In this document: piece by piece, positions 36,727 to 46,593 of the stretch
Layout of the letters: the number at the start of each line of letters is the position of its first letter
How positions within the stretch are numbered: position 1 is the stretch's first letter
Position numbers and translations under genes: made by a program
Assembly (NCBI RefSeq): GCF_003581615.1
Contig: NZ_QXFH01000072.1
Span: 248,001 to 312,000, forward strand
DNA length: 64,000 nt
Direction: 5' to 3'
DNA from: Flagellimonas lutimaris
Lineage (GTDB): Bacteria; Bacteroidota; Bacteroidia; Flavobacteriales; Flavobacteriaceae
Notes under the pieces: generated by a model
Databases searched by the model: none
Seen by the model: only the letters and a program-made list of their open reading frames with translations
What the model was told of the DNA's origin: nothing

Positions 36727-39138
36727 TTAGCGAAGTTCCGCTCCCAATTCCTTCTGATACTGTGACAATAATTTGCCCATTATCTTGTCGATTTGCTTAT
36801 CGGTCAGCGTTTTCTTTTCATCCATTAATGTAAAGCTGACCGCATAGGATTTTTTGCCTTCCGGAAGGTTTTCACCCGTATACACATCGAACAAGTTGAC
36901 CTTTTTGAGTAACTTTTTCTCTGTCTTCCAAGCAATGTCATACACTTTTTGGAACGAAACAGAATCATCCAATAACAATGCAAAATCTCTGGTAACCTCT
37001 GGGAATTTTGGGATTTCTTGAAAAACCATATTCTTGGTGCTAACAGAAGCCAAAATGGTATCCCAGTCCAAATCGGCATAAAACACCTCTTGTTTGATGT
37101 CAAAACGCTTTAAAGCAGCTTTGCTGACCAAACCTAGCGATACAAGGACCTTATTGTTCTTTGTATAGGAAATTCCTTCGGCATAATCCGAATCCGATAA
37201 TGGATTTGTGTCGATGTCCCGGAGACCCAAACGTTCAAAAACGTTTTCCACAATTCCTTTCAGATAGAAAAACTCAGATTTTTTGGAGGCAACTGCCCAG
37301 CTATTTTGCGTTCGGTTCCCAGATATTAAAATCGCCAAATGCTGCTTTTCCTGATGTTGGCCATCCACTGTGTGGTAGGTTTTGCCAAATTCGAAGAGCT
37401 TCAGGTCTGTTTTTTGCCTATTGTGGTTGTAGCTTACGGTCTGTAACCCAGAATGAAGCATGGAAGTCCGTAGCACCGATAAATCGGAACTTAATGGATT
37501 CAGCATTTCAACAGCGCTTTCATCACCAGACGTAATATCCGATGAAACCAAGCTGTTGGTCATAATTTCATAGAAACCTTTGGAGGCCAACATACTTCCG
37601 ACCACATCTTGGATTCTGTAGTTCTCAAACCTCGATGTTTTGGCAATGGATGCGTTCAATTTTTCTTTGAAATCAATATTGTTATAGCCGAACACTCGTA
37701 AAATCTCCTCAATAACGTCAACCTCTCTGGTAACATCCACTCGATAAGTAGGAATGGTAAGTCCTAAACCTGATTCTGTAACGTTATTGATTTTAATTTC
37801 CAAGGAGGAAAGAATGGATTTAATGGTATCCCTTGGAATTTCCTGACCAATCAATGAATTGATTTTGTTGAATGTCAAGAATACTTGTCTCTCCTGTGGC
37901 TTTTTAGGGAACAAATCGGCAATCTCGGATGTAATATACCCTCCTGCAATCTCCCTGATCAATAGTGCTGCCCTTTTAAGGGCATATTTTGTCAAATTAA
38001 TATCGATACCCCTTTCAAACCTAAAAGAAGCGTCGGTATTCAATCCATGTCTTTTGGCCGTCTTTCTTATAGAAACTGGGTCAAAATAGGCACTTTCTAA
38101 AAATATGGAAGTTGTATGTTCCGTAACACCGGAATGAAGACCACCAAAAACCCCTGCAATACACATGGGTTTTTCTTCGTCACAAATCATAAGGTCATCT
38201 TCGTGCAACTCTCGCTCCACCTCGTCCAAAGTTGTAAATTTGGTTCCGGCGGATAAAGTTTTTACCTCAACCTTGTTACCTTTTATTTTGGATGCATCAA
38301 AAGCATGCAAGGGCTGACCCAATTCGTGAAGTACATAATTGGTAACATCTACAATATTGTTTATCGGGGCCAAACCAATGGCTTTCAATCTGTTTTTTAA
38401 CCAATCTGGAGAATCTTGAACCACTAGATTGCTGATGGTGACGCCACAATATCTTGGAGCAAGGTCGCTTTCTAGAACTTCAATGTCAACTTTCAACGAG
38501 CGATTGTCAATGGAAAAATTACTGGTAGAAGGAGTGACAAGTTCTTTTTGAATTTCTTTTTGTTCCAAACCAGCTTTTAGGTCACGTGCCACACCAAAAT
38601 GGCTCATGGCATCAGCACGGTTAGGGGTAAGGCCTATTTCAAAGACTTCATCATTTTCTATTTCGAATACTTGGGAACAGGGGGTTCCTGGCACCAGTTC
38701 TTCATTCAATACCATAATTCCGGCATGGCTTTCACCAACGCCAATTTCATCCTCGGCACAGATCATACCTTGACTGGCCTCTCCACGAATTTTCCCCTTC
38801 TTTATTACCCAGGCTTCTCCTTCTTTGGTGTAAAGAGTAGTTCCAATAGTGGCTACCGGTACTTTTTGTCCTGCGGCTACATTAGGTGCCCCACATACAA
38901 TTTGCAGTGGTGCTTCCTGTCCAACATCAACAGTGGTTAATTTAAGTCTATCGGCATTTTGATGTTTTTCACAAGTGAGCACATGTCCAACCACGATACC
39001 CTTTAATCCGCCCTTAACTGATTCAAATTGTGATATACCCTCAACTTCCAGACCTAAATCCGTTAAAAGTTTGCCTGTTTTTTGAGCGTCCCAATCAATT
39101 TGCACAAATTGCTTCAACCAGTTGTAAGAAATCTTCAT
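36727..39138 (-). CDS. pheT: Phenylalanyl-tRNA synthetase beta subunit
   Basis: Large subunit of 803 residues of the alpha2-beta2 enzyme. It has the N-terminal tRNA-binding EMAP-like domain (VVGHVLTCEKHQNADRLKL, IVCGAPNVAAGQ), the B3/4 editing domain, the B5 domain, the catalytic-like core and the C-terminal anticodon-binding FDX-ACB domain (FPEVTRDFALLLDD). Length is normal. The alpha subunit gene is not in the window. Confidence 0.97.
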   Translation of the reverse strand: MKISYNWLKQFVQIDWDAQKTGKLLTDLGLEVEGISQFESVKGGLKGIVVGHVLTCEKHQNADRLKLTTVDVGQEAPLQIVCGAPNVAAGQKVPVATIGTTLYTKEGEAWVIKKGKIRGEASQGMICAEDEIGVGESHAGIMVLNEELVPGTPCSQVFEIENDEVFEIGLTPNRADAMSHFGVARDLKAGLEQKEIQKELVTPSTSNFSIDNRSLKVDIEVLESDLAPRYCGVTISNLVVQDSPDWLKNRLKAIGLAPINNIVDVTNYVLHELGQPLHAFDASKIKGNKVEVKTLSAGTKFTTLDEVERELHEDDLMICDEEKPMCIAGVFGGLHSGVTEHTTSIFLESAYFDPVSIRKTAKRHGLNTDASFRFERGIDINLTKYALKRAALLIREIAGGYITSEIADLFPKKPQERQVFLTFNKINSLIGQEIPRDTIKSILSSLEIKINNVTESGLGLTIPTYRVDVTREVDVIEEILRVFGYNNIDFKEKLNASIAKTSRFENYRIQDVVGSMLASKGFYEIMTNSLVSSDITSGDESAVEMLNPLSSDLSVLRTSMLHSGLQTVSYNHNRQKTDLKLFEFGKTYHTVDGQHQEKQHLAILISGNRTQNSWAVASKKSEFFYLKGIVENVFERLGLRDIDTNPLSDSDYAEGISYTKNNKVLVSLGLVSKAALKRFDIKQEVFYADLDWDTILASVSTKNMVFQEIPKFPEVTRDFALLLDDSVSFQKVYDIAWKTEKKLLKKVNLFDVYTGENLPEGKKSYAVSFTLMDEKKTLTDKQIDKIMGKLLSQYQKELGAELR

Positions 39139-39267
39139 ACCCCATTTTTAGAGGGGACAAATATATAACAATAGGGGAACAGATTCAACGATAATAATGA
39201 CCTTAGAGCGTAAGGGATGTTTTGTTTTAAATTGTATTTACTTATTTTAGGAAAAAACTTTCACTAA

Positions 39268-40512
39268 ATGAATAGGATAGGGATAGTTATAGTAGGGCTT
39301 ATAGTCGTGTTGACCTCTTGTGAAAAAGAAGAAAAAATCGAATTGACAACCGGCGATTGGCTGGCCAAAATCGAAGTTTCCGAATCGCAAAAGTTGCCTT
39401 TTGAGTTTACACTTTCCAAAAATGATGAGGGAGAGTACCAGATGAACGTATTTAATGCAGAAGAAGTTGTCACTATAGATGAATTCACTTTTAAAGGGGA
39501 TTCCATACATATTCGAATGCCCGTTTTTGAAGGACATATATCCGGCACTTATACACCTGATCAAATTACAGGTGAGTTTATTGAAGAGAGCAAGGAGCGA
39601 AGGGTTCCATTTACTGCTACCCATGGCACAAATGAACGTTTTAAGGTGGAAGCAGATGCAGCTGTAAACATTTCGGGTGTTTGGGAAACTTATTTCAATG
39701 TAAATACTGAAGATGAGTATCCGGCAAAGGGTATTTTTATGCAAAGTGGAAATAAAGTAAAAGGGACGTTTAGGACCAAGACTGGAGATTACCGTTACTT
39801 GGATGGAGTTGTTACAGGCGATAGTATGAAGCTTTCTGCATTTGATGGTTCCCATGTGTTCTTGTTTTTGGCCCAAGTGACCGATAGTACTTTAAATGGA
39901 AAATTTTATTCGGGTAAACACACGGTTCAGGAATTTATGGGAGCTAGGAACGAAGCGTTTAAACTTCCAGATTCCAATGAACTTACCTTTTTGCGAGAGG
40001 GATACGACAGGTTTGATTTTTCGTTTCCAAATACAGATGGAAAAATGGTGGATTTGCAAGACCCAATATTTGAAGATAAAGCTGTGCTTGTGCAGATTAT
40101 GGGTACTTGGTGCACAAATTGTTTGGATGAAACCCGATTTTATGTGGATTTCATCAAAAACAACCCAGATTTGGATTTAGCTTTTGTGGGCTTGGCTTTT
40201 GAGTATGCGAAAACAGAAGAGAAGGCTTTCGAAGGAATAAATCGACTTAAGGAACGCGAGGAAGTACCTTACCCAATTTTATTGGCTCAATATGGAACTT
40301 CAAACAAACAGAAGGCCAACGAAAAGCTTCCTATGTTGAATCACATTCTTTCTTACCCGACTACAATTTATATTGATAAAACCGGGGAAGTACGGAAGAT
40401 TCATACAGGTTTTAATGGGCCGGCGACAGGTGAAAAGTTTGTTGAATTCAAAGAAGAATTCAATAATACCATTAAAGAGTTGACATCAGAAGAAATTGAA
40501 AGTGAAAGCTAG
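39268..40512 (+). CDS. TlpA-like disulfide reductase lipoprotein
   Basis: Envelope lipoprotein of 414 residues, signal ending LIVVLTSC. About residues 20-240 are beta-rich with no named family. The C-terminal thioredoxin-like domain carries the CxxC pair in MGTWCTNCLDETRFYVDF, so it should reduce disulfides or receive electrons in the periplasm. It is a single gene between pheT and leuB, divergent from the first and convergent with the second. Confidence 0.87.
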   Translation: MNRIGIVIVGLIVVLTSCEKEEKIELTTGDWLAKIEVSESQKLPFEFTLSKNDEGEYQMNVFNAEEVVTIDEFTFKGDSIHIRMPVFEGHISGTYTPDQITGEFIEESKERRVPFTATHGTNERFKVEADAAVNISGVWETYFNVNTEDEYPAKGIFMQSGNKVKGTFRTKTGDYRYLDGVVTGDSMKLSAFDGSHVFLFLAQVTDSTLNGKFYSGKHTVQEFMGARNEAFKLPDSNELTFLREGYDRFDFSFPNTDGKMVDLQDPIFEDKAVLVQIMGTWCTNCLDETRFYVDFIKNNPDLDLAFVGLAFEYAKTEEKAFEGINRLKEREEVPYPILLAQYGTSNKQKANEKLPMLNHILSYPTTIYIDKTGEVRKIHTGFNGPATGEKFVEFKEEFNNTIKELTSEEIESES

Positions 40513-40513
40513 T

Positions 40514-41632
40514 TTAAATAATTGTTGATTTTCCCAAGTCAATGTTTTCATCGTTCATTCTAAAATCATCTTCAATATCTACGATGTTATGAGCTATAAA
40601 ATCACCTACTTGATTGGTGCCGTATTGACTGTTCTCATTTAAATCTGGGGTGACAATGCCTTTTTTAAGGGATTTGTCAACTGCTTTTTTTACGGCCCAA
40701 GCCTCTTCAGCTAGTCCAAAATGCTCCAAAAGCATGGCTACGGAGAGTATAGAAGCAATCGGGTTGGCAATATCTTTTCCTTTGGCTTGTGGATACGAAC
40801 CATGGATAGGCTCAAAGAGTGCATTTTCCTCGCCTACGGAAGCCGATGCCAACAGCCCAATTGAACCACCGATAACACTACCTTCATCCGAAATAATATC
40901 ACCAAACATATTTTCTGTCAAAATAACATCAAACTGTTTTGGGTTTAGGATGATTTGCATGGCAGCATTGTCCACAAATAAAAAGTCCAACGCTACTTCG
41001 GGATAACTCTCCCCAATTTTAGTTACGACCTTGCGCCAAAGTCTGGAAGATTCCAAAACGTTGGCCTTATCCACCAAAGTGAGTTTCTTTTTTCGACCTT
41101 TAGCCGCTTTGAATGCCAAATGGGCAATCCGGCTTATTTCATTTTCGGAGTATTCGCAAAGGTCGGAAGCTACCGTACCTTCTGGATTCAATTTTTTCTC
41201 TCCAAAATAAATTCCCCCCGTTAGTTCACGGTAGATTACAAAATCCGTTCCGTTGATCACTTTCTTTTTCAAAGGAGATTTATCCAATAAAGTTGGATGA
41301 GATAAAACAGGTCTAATGTTCGCAAATAACCCAAGCTCTTTTCGCAATTGAAGCAATCCTTGTTCAGGTCGCACCTTTGCATCTGGGTCGTTGTCGTATT
41401 TTGGGTCACCAATGGCTCCAAAAAGCACGGCATCAGATTCTTTGCATAACGTTAAAGTTGCATCGGGTAGGGGAGTCCCAGTTTTTTCTATGGCGATGGC
41501 GCCAACGGGAGCTTCTTTAAAAATAAAATGCTGGTTAAAGGTTTCTTCAACGGCCTTTAAACATTTTACTGCCTGGGCCAACACTTCGGGTCCAACTCCA
41601 TCTCCAGGAAGCAATGCTATTTTTAATGTCAT
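40514..41632 (-). CDS. leuB: 3-isopropylmalate dehydrogenase
   Basis: NAD-dependent decarboxylating dehydrogenase of 372 residues in leucine synthesis. The N-terminal KIALLPGDGVGPEV, FGAIGDPKYD, the catalytic YRELTGGIYFGEKK, and FEPIHGSYPQAKGKDIANP are family signatures. It lies 14 bases after leuA in one operon. The isopropylmalate isomerase genes leuC and leuD, often in the same operon, are not adjacent. Confidence 0.96.
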   Translation of the reverse strand: MTLKIALLPGDGVGPEVLAQAVKCLKAVEETFNQHFIFKEAPVGAIAIEKTGTPLPDATLTLCKESDAVLFGAIGDPKYDNDPDAKVRPEQGLLQLRKELGLFANIRPVLSHPTLLDKSPLKKKVINGTDFVIYRELTGGIYFGEKKLNPEGTVASDLCEYSENEISRIAHLAFKAAKGRKKKLTLVDKANVLESSRLWRKVVTKIGESYPEVALDFLFVDNAAMQIILNPKQFDVILTENMFGDIISDEGSVIGGSIGLLASASVGEENALFEPIHGSYPQAKGKDIANPIASILSVAMLLEHFGLAEEAWAVKKAVDKSLKKGIVTPDLNENSQYGTNQVGDFIAHNIVDIEDDFRMNDENIDLGKSTII

Positions 41633-41646
41633 ACAGTTGTTTTGAT

Positions 41647-42819
41647 TTAAGCCAAGTTTTTCATGCCAATATTGCTGGTTTCAACAATCTCGTGGATGTC
41701 CTCATCCAAAATTTCTTTTTTAACATCAGCATACTTCAAGAAGTTTTGATATACCGTATCCAATTGAAGCTTTGTAAGTTCATAGCCTACGTTTTTGGCG
41801 CGGTAAGCCAATGCTGCACGTCCACTTCGAGCCGTCAAAACAATGGAAGATTCACTTACCCCAACATCTTTAGGGTCGATAATTTCGTAGGTTTCTCTTT
41901 GTTTGATCACCCCATCTTGGTGAATACCTGAACTGTGTGCGAAGGCATTGGAACCTACAATAGCTTTGTTAGGCTGCACCGGCATTCCCATTTTTTGTGA
42001 AACCATGGTACTGGTATCCCAAAGCAATTTGCTATTAATATCAGTGTCCAAGTTTAAATAAGGATGCTGTCTCATAATCATCACCACCTCTTCCAAAGAA
42101 GTGTTGCCCGCTCTTTCGCCAATACCGTTAATGGTACACTCAATTTGTCTGGCTCCGTTGACTACACCTGCAATGGAGTTCGCTGTGGCCAAACCTAAAT
42201 CGTTGTGGCAGTGACAAGAAAGAATAGCTTTATCTATCCCCTTTACATTTTCTCTTAGGTACTTCATTTTTGCACCGTACTCTTCCGGTAGGCAATATCC
42301 CGTAGTATCCGGAATGTTAAGTACGGTTGCTCCAGCTTTAATGGCCGCTTCACAGATGCGAGCCAAATACTCGTTGTCTGTTCGTCCGGCATCTTCCGCA
42401 TAGAACTCAACATCTTCCACGAAAGTTTTGGCATATGCTACTGCCTCAACGGCACGCTCGATGATTTTATCTTGGGTAGAGTTGAATTTATATTTAATAT
42501 GGGATTCGGAAGTTCCGATTCCGGTATGTATTCTTGGCCTTTTGGCATCCTTGATGGCTTCTGCTGCTACTTCGATGTCTTTTTTCACGGCACGCGTCAA
42601 TCCACAAACCCTGGCATTTTTAACCAACTTGGCAATTTCGTTTACCGATTTGAAATCACCTGGGCTAGATATGGGAAACCCTGCCTCGATTACATCAACT
42701 CCCAGTTCATCCAATCGTTCGGCAATGATTAATTTTTGTTCGGTATCCAGTTTACAACCAGGCACCTGTTCTCCATCTCTTAGTGTTGTGTCAAAAATTT
42801 CTACCTTATCTTTACCCAT
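41647..42819 (-). CDS. leuA: 2-isopropylmalate synthase, short form
   Basis: Claisen-condensing enzyme of 390 residues that joins acetyl-CoA and 2-oxoisovalerate. The barrel has [16 protein letters not shown], the metal-site [12 protein letters not shown] and [15 protein letters not shown], and [15 protein letters not shown]. It ends after the catalytic and first subdomain, without the roughly 120-residue C-terminal leucine-sensing domain of long LeuA enzymes. Feedback control may therefore be absent or indirect. Related homocitrate or citramalate synthases are possible, but adjacency to leuB favours LeuA. Confidence 0.9.
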   Translation of the reverse strand: MGKDKVEIFDTTLRDGEQVPGCKLDTEQKLIIAERLDELGVDVIEAGFPISSPGDFKSVNEIAKLVKNARVCGLTRAVKKDIEVAAEAIKDAKRPRIHTGIGTSESHIKYKFNSTQDKIIERAVEAVAYAKTFVEDVEFYAEDAGRTDNEYLARICEAAIKAGATVLNIPDTTGYCLPEEYGAKMKYLRENVKGIDKAILSCHCHNDLGLATANSIAGVVNGARQIECTINGIGERAGNTSLEEVVMIMRQHPYLNLDTDINSKLLWDTSTMVSQKMGMPVQPNKAIVGSNAFAHSSGIHQDGVIKQRETYEIIDPKDVGVSESSIVLTARSGRAALAYRAKNVGYELTKLQLDTVYQNFLKYADVKKEILDEDIHEIVETSNIGMKNLA

Positions 42820-42966
42820 TATATCAACCTGTTTTTTTCTATGACTTACGAAAATAGGGAAGGCAGGCTGAAGACGAAAAGCAGCTGAGAGTATGTTACA
42901 ATGCTTAATTGCTTTCGGTGAAGTTTAAATAACTGAAAAACAATAGTTTAAACAATATTTTTTACG

Positions 42967-44511
42967 ATGACAAATGCCCATAAGGATGCTTTGTTTGTAC
43001 TGGTAAAATCACTTTCCAAATCAGAAAAACGTCAATTTAAGCTCTATGTTGGCCGATTGGGTGTCAACACGGATGCTAAGTTTTTGGCTCTTTTTAATCT
43101 CTTGGATAAGATGCGGAAGTACGATGAGCGGCAGATTTTGGATAGCGGCATTGTCAAAAAATCACAACTTTCCAATCTAAAAGCGCATTTGTATAAGCAA
43201 ATTTTAGTGAGTTTACGTTTGAACCCGGTGAACCAAAACGTTCGAATTCAGATACGGGAACAACTGGATTTTGCTACCATTCTTTATCAGAAAGGACTGT
43301 ACAAGCAAAGCTTGAAGATTTTGGAGAAAGCCAAGAGTTTTGCAATCGAGAATGAAGAGAAGAATGTTGCCTACGAAATTGTAGAGTTGGAAAAAGTTAT
43401 TGAGACTCAATATATCACCCGGAGTATCCCGGATAGAGCAGATGAACTTGCCATTGAGGCAAAAGAGCTTTCCGCACAAAATGTGATGACCAGCAAGCTG
43501 TCCAATCTCTCGCTTCAACTTTATGGAATGATGTTGAAAGTGGGTTATGTAAGAAGTGATGAGGACCTTCAAAAAGTAAAAAGTTACTTTGAGGAGCATA
43601 TGCCCAAATACGACATTGAAAAACTTGGGTTCCGTGAAAAATTATGGCTCTACAAGGCACATTTGTGGTACAGTCTTTTAATTCAAGACTTTTTGTCAGC
43701 CTATAAATATGCCAGTAAATGGGTGGACCTATTTTATGAAAATAAGCATATGATTCCACTGAACCCCGTGTTCTTCTTAAAGGGGAACCATTACTTATTG
43801 GAGTCACTGTTCTTTGTGAAATATGCATCTCAGTTTAGGGAGACCCTGGAGCGTTTGGAAGAGCAGGTAAAGGATCCCAAGTTTCCAAAGAATGATAATA
43901 TTAGTTCACTGGCCTTTTTATACATCAACACCAATAAATTAAACCTTCACTTTTTGGAGGGGACTTTTGATAAGGGAATATACTTGGTGAACATTATTGA
44001 ATACGGCATCAAAAAACACAGACAGCAGATAGATGAACATCACATTATGTTGCTTTATTATAAAATTGCCTGTCTTTACTTCGGTAATGGAGATAATAAA
44101 AACTGTATAGCCTATCTCAAAAAGATAATTTCAAATAAGAAGTTAAAGATGCGGGAGGACTTAATGTGCTTTGCCCGAGTGTTAAGCCTGGTGGCGCATT
44201 ATGAAGCAGGAATGGACTACCACCTGGAAGTACAGCTCAAGAGCACGTACAAGTTCTTGCTGAAAATGAACGATTTACATGAGGTTCAAAAGGAGATGAT
44301 CAAATTCTTAAGAAACCTTGGTGATATCTACCCAACGGATTTGAAAGGGGAATTCCAGAAGTTGTACAACGAGTTGAAGAAATACGAGAACCATCCATAC
44401 GAAAAAAGGGCGTTCCTGTATCTGGACATTTTATCGTGGCTGGAAAGTCACTTGCAGAACAAGCCGGTAGGACAAATAATTAGAGAAAAAGCTTTGGCAC
44501 TTACTCGCTAA
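42967..44511 (+). CDS. Helical repeat protein of unknown function
   Basis: Soluble protein of 514 residues with no signal peptide. It is predicted almost wholly helical with TPR-like spacing, for example LYQKGLYKQSLKILEKAKSFAIE and YYKIACLYFGNGDNKNCIAYLKK. The N-terminus (LVKSLSKSEKRQFKLYV) is well defined and not TPR-like. I recognise no named family, though similar proteins are common in Bacteroidota. Its 3' end overlaps that of rluA by 11 bases. Confidence 0.8.
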   Translation: MTNAHKDALFVLVKSLSKSEKRQFKLYVGRLGVNTDAKFLALFNLLDKMRKYDERQILDSGIVKKSQLSNLKAHLYKQILVSLRLNPVNQNVRIQIREQLDFATILYQKGLYKQSLKILEKAKSFAIENEEKNVAYEIVELEKVIETQYITRSIPDRADELAIEAKELSAQNVMTSKLSNLSLQLYGMMLKVGYVRSDEDLQKVKSYFEEHMPKYDIEKLGFREKLWLYKAHLWYSLLIQDFLSAYKYASKWVDLFYENKHMIPLNPVFFLKGNHYLLESLFFVKYASQFRETLERLEEQVKDPKFPKNDNISSLAFLYINTNKLNLHFLEGTFDKGIYLVNIIEYGIKKHRQQIDEHHIMLLYYKIACLYFGNGDNKNCIAYLKKIISNKKLKMREDLMCFARVLSLVAHYEAGMDYHLEVQLKSTYKFLLKMNDLHEVQKEMIKFLRNLGDIYPTDLKGEFQKLYNELKKYENHPYEKRAFLYLDILSWLESHLQNKPVGQIIREKALALTR

Positions 44512-45211
44512 TACAAGCATTCCAAACAGGGTCTTCTGGTGGAGGAGCCAAAAACGTAATAGGTTCCTTTTTTACTGGGTGCGTAATGGTCAAACTTCTA
44601 GCGTGAAGGTGAATGCCACCATCTTTATTGCTTCGATCGGCACCATATTTTAAATCCCCTTTTATGGTACAGCCAATAGCTGCCAATTGCGCCCTAATTT
44701 GATGGTGTCTGCCCGTTTTTAAATCAATTTCCAGCAGATAATAGTTATCCAGCTTTTTGAGGATTTTATAATCCAGTTCAGCTTTTTTACTATTTGGAAC
44801 TTCCTTGGAGTTTGCGTAGGATTTGTTTTGTTTTGGGTTTCGAACTAGCCAATGGGTCAAGGCGCCACTTTCTTGGGAAGGCATATTTTTAACAACGGCC
44901 CAATACAATTTTTTGGTTTCTCCTTGCGCGAACATTTTATTGAGACGAGGAAGGGCTTTCGATGTTTTTGCAAAAAGTACAATTCCTGAAGTTGGGCGGT
45001 CCAATCGGTGCACCACCCCCAAATAAACGTTACCGGGCTTATTGTATTTCTCCTTCAAATATTGCTTTACGACCTCACTCAAAGGGTCATCCCCTGTTTT
45101 ATCGCCCTGAACTATATCACCAACTCGCTTATTAATAACAATTAGGTGGTTGTCTTCAAAGAGCACTTGAAGATTGGAGGAGGTGGAGTGTTGGTTATTG
45201 TTTATTGACAA
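44501..45211 (-). CDS. RluA family pseudouridine synthase
   Basis: RNA pseudouridine synthase of 236 residues. The catalytic Asp is in GVVHRLDRPTSGIVLFAKT, and LKTGRHHQIRAQLA is the RluA binding motif. There is no S4 domain, so it is closer to RluA/TruC-type single-domain enzymes; the target RNA position is unknown. It lies 14 bases after panB in the same orientation. Confidence 0.93.
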   Translation of the reverse strand: MSINNNQHSTSSNLQVLFEDNHLIVINKRVGDIVQGDKTGDDPLSEVVKQYLKEKYNKPGNVYLGVVHRLDRPTSGIVLFAKTSKALPRLNKMFAQGETKKLYWAVVKNMPSQESGALTHWLVRNPKQNKSYANSKEVPNSKKAELDYKILKKLDNYYLLEIDLKTGRHHQIRAQLAAIGCTIKGDLKYGADRSNKDGGIHLHARSLTITHPVKKEPITFLAPPPEDPVWNACISE

Positions 45212-45225
45212 TTGCTAGCTGTAAT

Positions 45226-46044
45226 TTAATAAGATTCGTCTTCGCTCGGAAAATCCTGACTTTTCACATCCTCCACGTATTGGGAAATAGCGTTACTCAT
45301 TTCATCATAAAGGTTGAGATATCTTCTCAAAAACCTTGGGTGGAACTCGTGAGTCATTCCCAACATATCGTGAACTACCAAAACTTGGCCATCTACATGT
45401 CCTCCTGCGCCGATACCAATTACAGGTATGGAAACACTTTCGGCTACTTCCTTGGCCAGTTTTGCCGGAATTTTCTCCAAAACAATGGCAAAACAGCCCA
45501 ATTCTTCCAATAACTTGGCATCGGATTTTAGTTTTTCGGCCTCTTCTTCTTCCTTGGCACGAACGGTATAGGTTCCAAATTTATAAATGGATTGTGGGGT
45601 AAGCCCTAAATGACCCATCACAGGAATCCCGGCTTCCAAAATTCGGCTAATGGAAATTCTAATCTCCTCTCCACCTTCAACTTTAACGGCATGCGCACCA
45701 CTTTCTTTCATGATTCTAATAGCTGAACGCAAAGCTTCTTTGGAATCCCCCTGATAGCTTCCAAAAGGAATATCCACTACAACTAAAGCTCTTTTAGCAG
45801 CTCTTACCACAGAAGTGGCATGATAAATCATTTGATCGAGAGTAATGGGCAATGTGGTTTCGTGTCCGGCCATCACATTACTGGCGGAATCACCGACCAA
45901 AATGGCATCCACATTGGCGCCATCCACAATTTTGGCCATGGAATAGTCGTAGGAAGTGAGCATGCTGATTTTCTCGCCAGTCTTTTTCATATCCACCAAC
46001 GATTTTACCGTAACTCTCTTATATTCTTTTTTAGCTGTAGACAT
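45226..46044 (-). CDS. panB: 3-methyl-2-oxobutanoate hydroxymethyltransferase
   Basis: First enzyme of pantothenate synthesis, 272 residues, a TIM barrel. [39 protein letters not shown], and [21 protein letters not shown] are diagnostic, as is the C-terminal [20 protein letters not shown]. It uses methylenetetrahydrofolate, the one-carbon product of GlyA. The first few residues are uncertain only at the level of start choice. Confidence 0.96.
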   Translation of the reverse strand: MSTAKKEYKRVTVKSLVDMKKTGEKISMLTSYDYSMAKIVDGANVDAILVGDSASNVMAGHETTLPITLDQMIYHATSVVRAAKRALVVVDIPFGSYQGDSKEALRSAIRIMKESGAHAVKVEGGEEIRISISRILEAGIPVMGHLGLTPQSIYKFGTYTVRAKEEEEAEKLKSDAKLLEELGCFAIVLEKIPAKLAKEVAESVSIPVIGIGAGGHVDGQVLVVHDMLGMTHEFHPRFLRRYLNLYDEMSNAISQYVEDVKSQDFPSEDESY

Positions 46045-46113
46045 CTTATTTTATTTGATGGCTAAAAGTAAGCAGATTTGTTTAATTTAGACTCCAATCA
46101 AAAAACTAATAAA

Positions 46114-46593
46114 ATGAGAAAACTGTTCAGTTGTATGGTTTTTTTTGCTTTGGGTACTTTAGGATATGCACAGGGCCCAAATCCTTCGAACGAAGAAGTC
46201 GAAAATCAAGTTAAGCAGGTTATAGAAACTTTTTTTGATGGGTTTCATAAACAAGATTCAACCATTATCAAAAGCACAGTAGCTGACCAAATTGTGTTGC
46301 AAACCACAGGAAGAAACCCCGAAGGTAAAACACTATTTAAAACCGAGGAGTTTTCTAAATTCCTTAAATCAATCGTTAGTATTCCCGATAGTATCAAGTT
46401 TCAGGAAAAACTCACTTCCTTTTCTATTTAGGTGGATAGAACCATGGCCAATGCCTGGGTAGGGTACGAGTTTTGGTTGAACGGTGAGTTTAGTCATTGT
46501 GGGATTAATTCGTTCCAGCTCATCAATTTTGATGGGGAATGGAAGGTAATTTACCTGATTGATACCAGGGGCAAGGAAGGTTGTATGGACTAA
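46114..46593 (+). pseudogene. NTF2-like secreted protein interrupted by an in-frame TAG
   Basis: ATG 46114 starts a signal peptide (MRKLFSCMVFFALGTLGYAQ) and an NTF2/DUF4440-like domain. After 105 codons the frame meets TAG at 46429-46431 (KLTSFSI, stop), but the same frame then continues for 53 codons with typical family sequence (VDRTMANAWVGYEFW, NGEFSHCGINSFQLINF, WKVIYLIDTRGKEGC) to TAA at 46591-46593. That TAA overlaps the sdaA stop in CTAA, as for intact neighbours. A single CAG-to-TAG change would explain it. It may be a recent pseudogene, or the stop could be read through. Confidence 0.8.
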
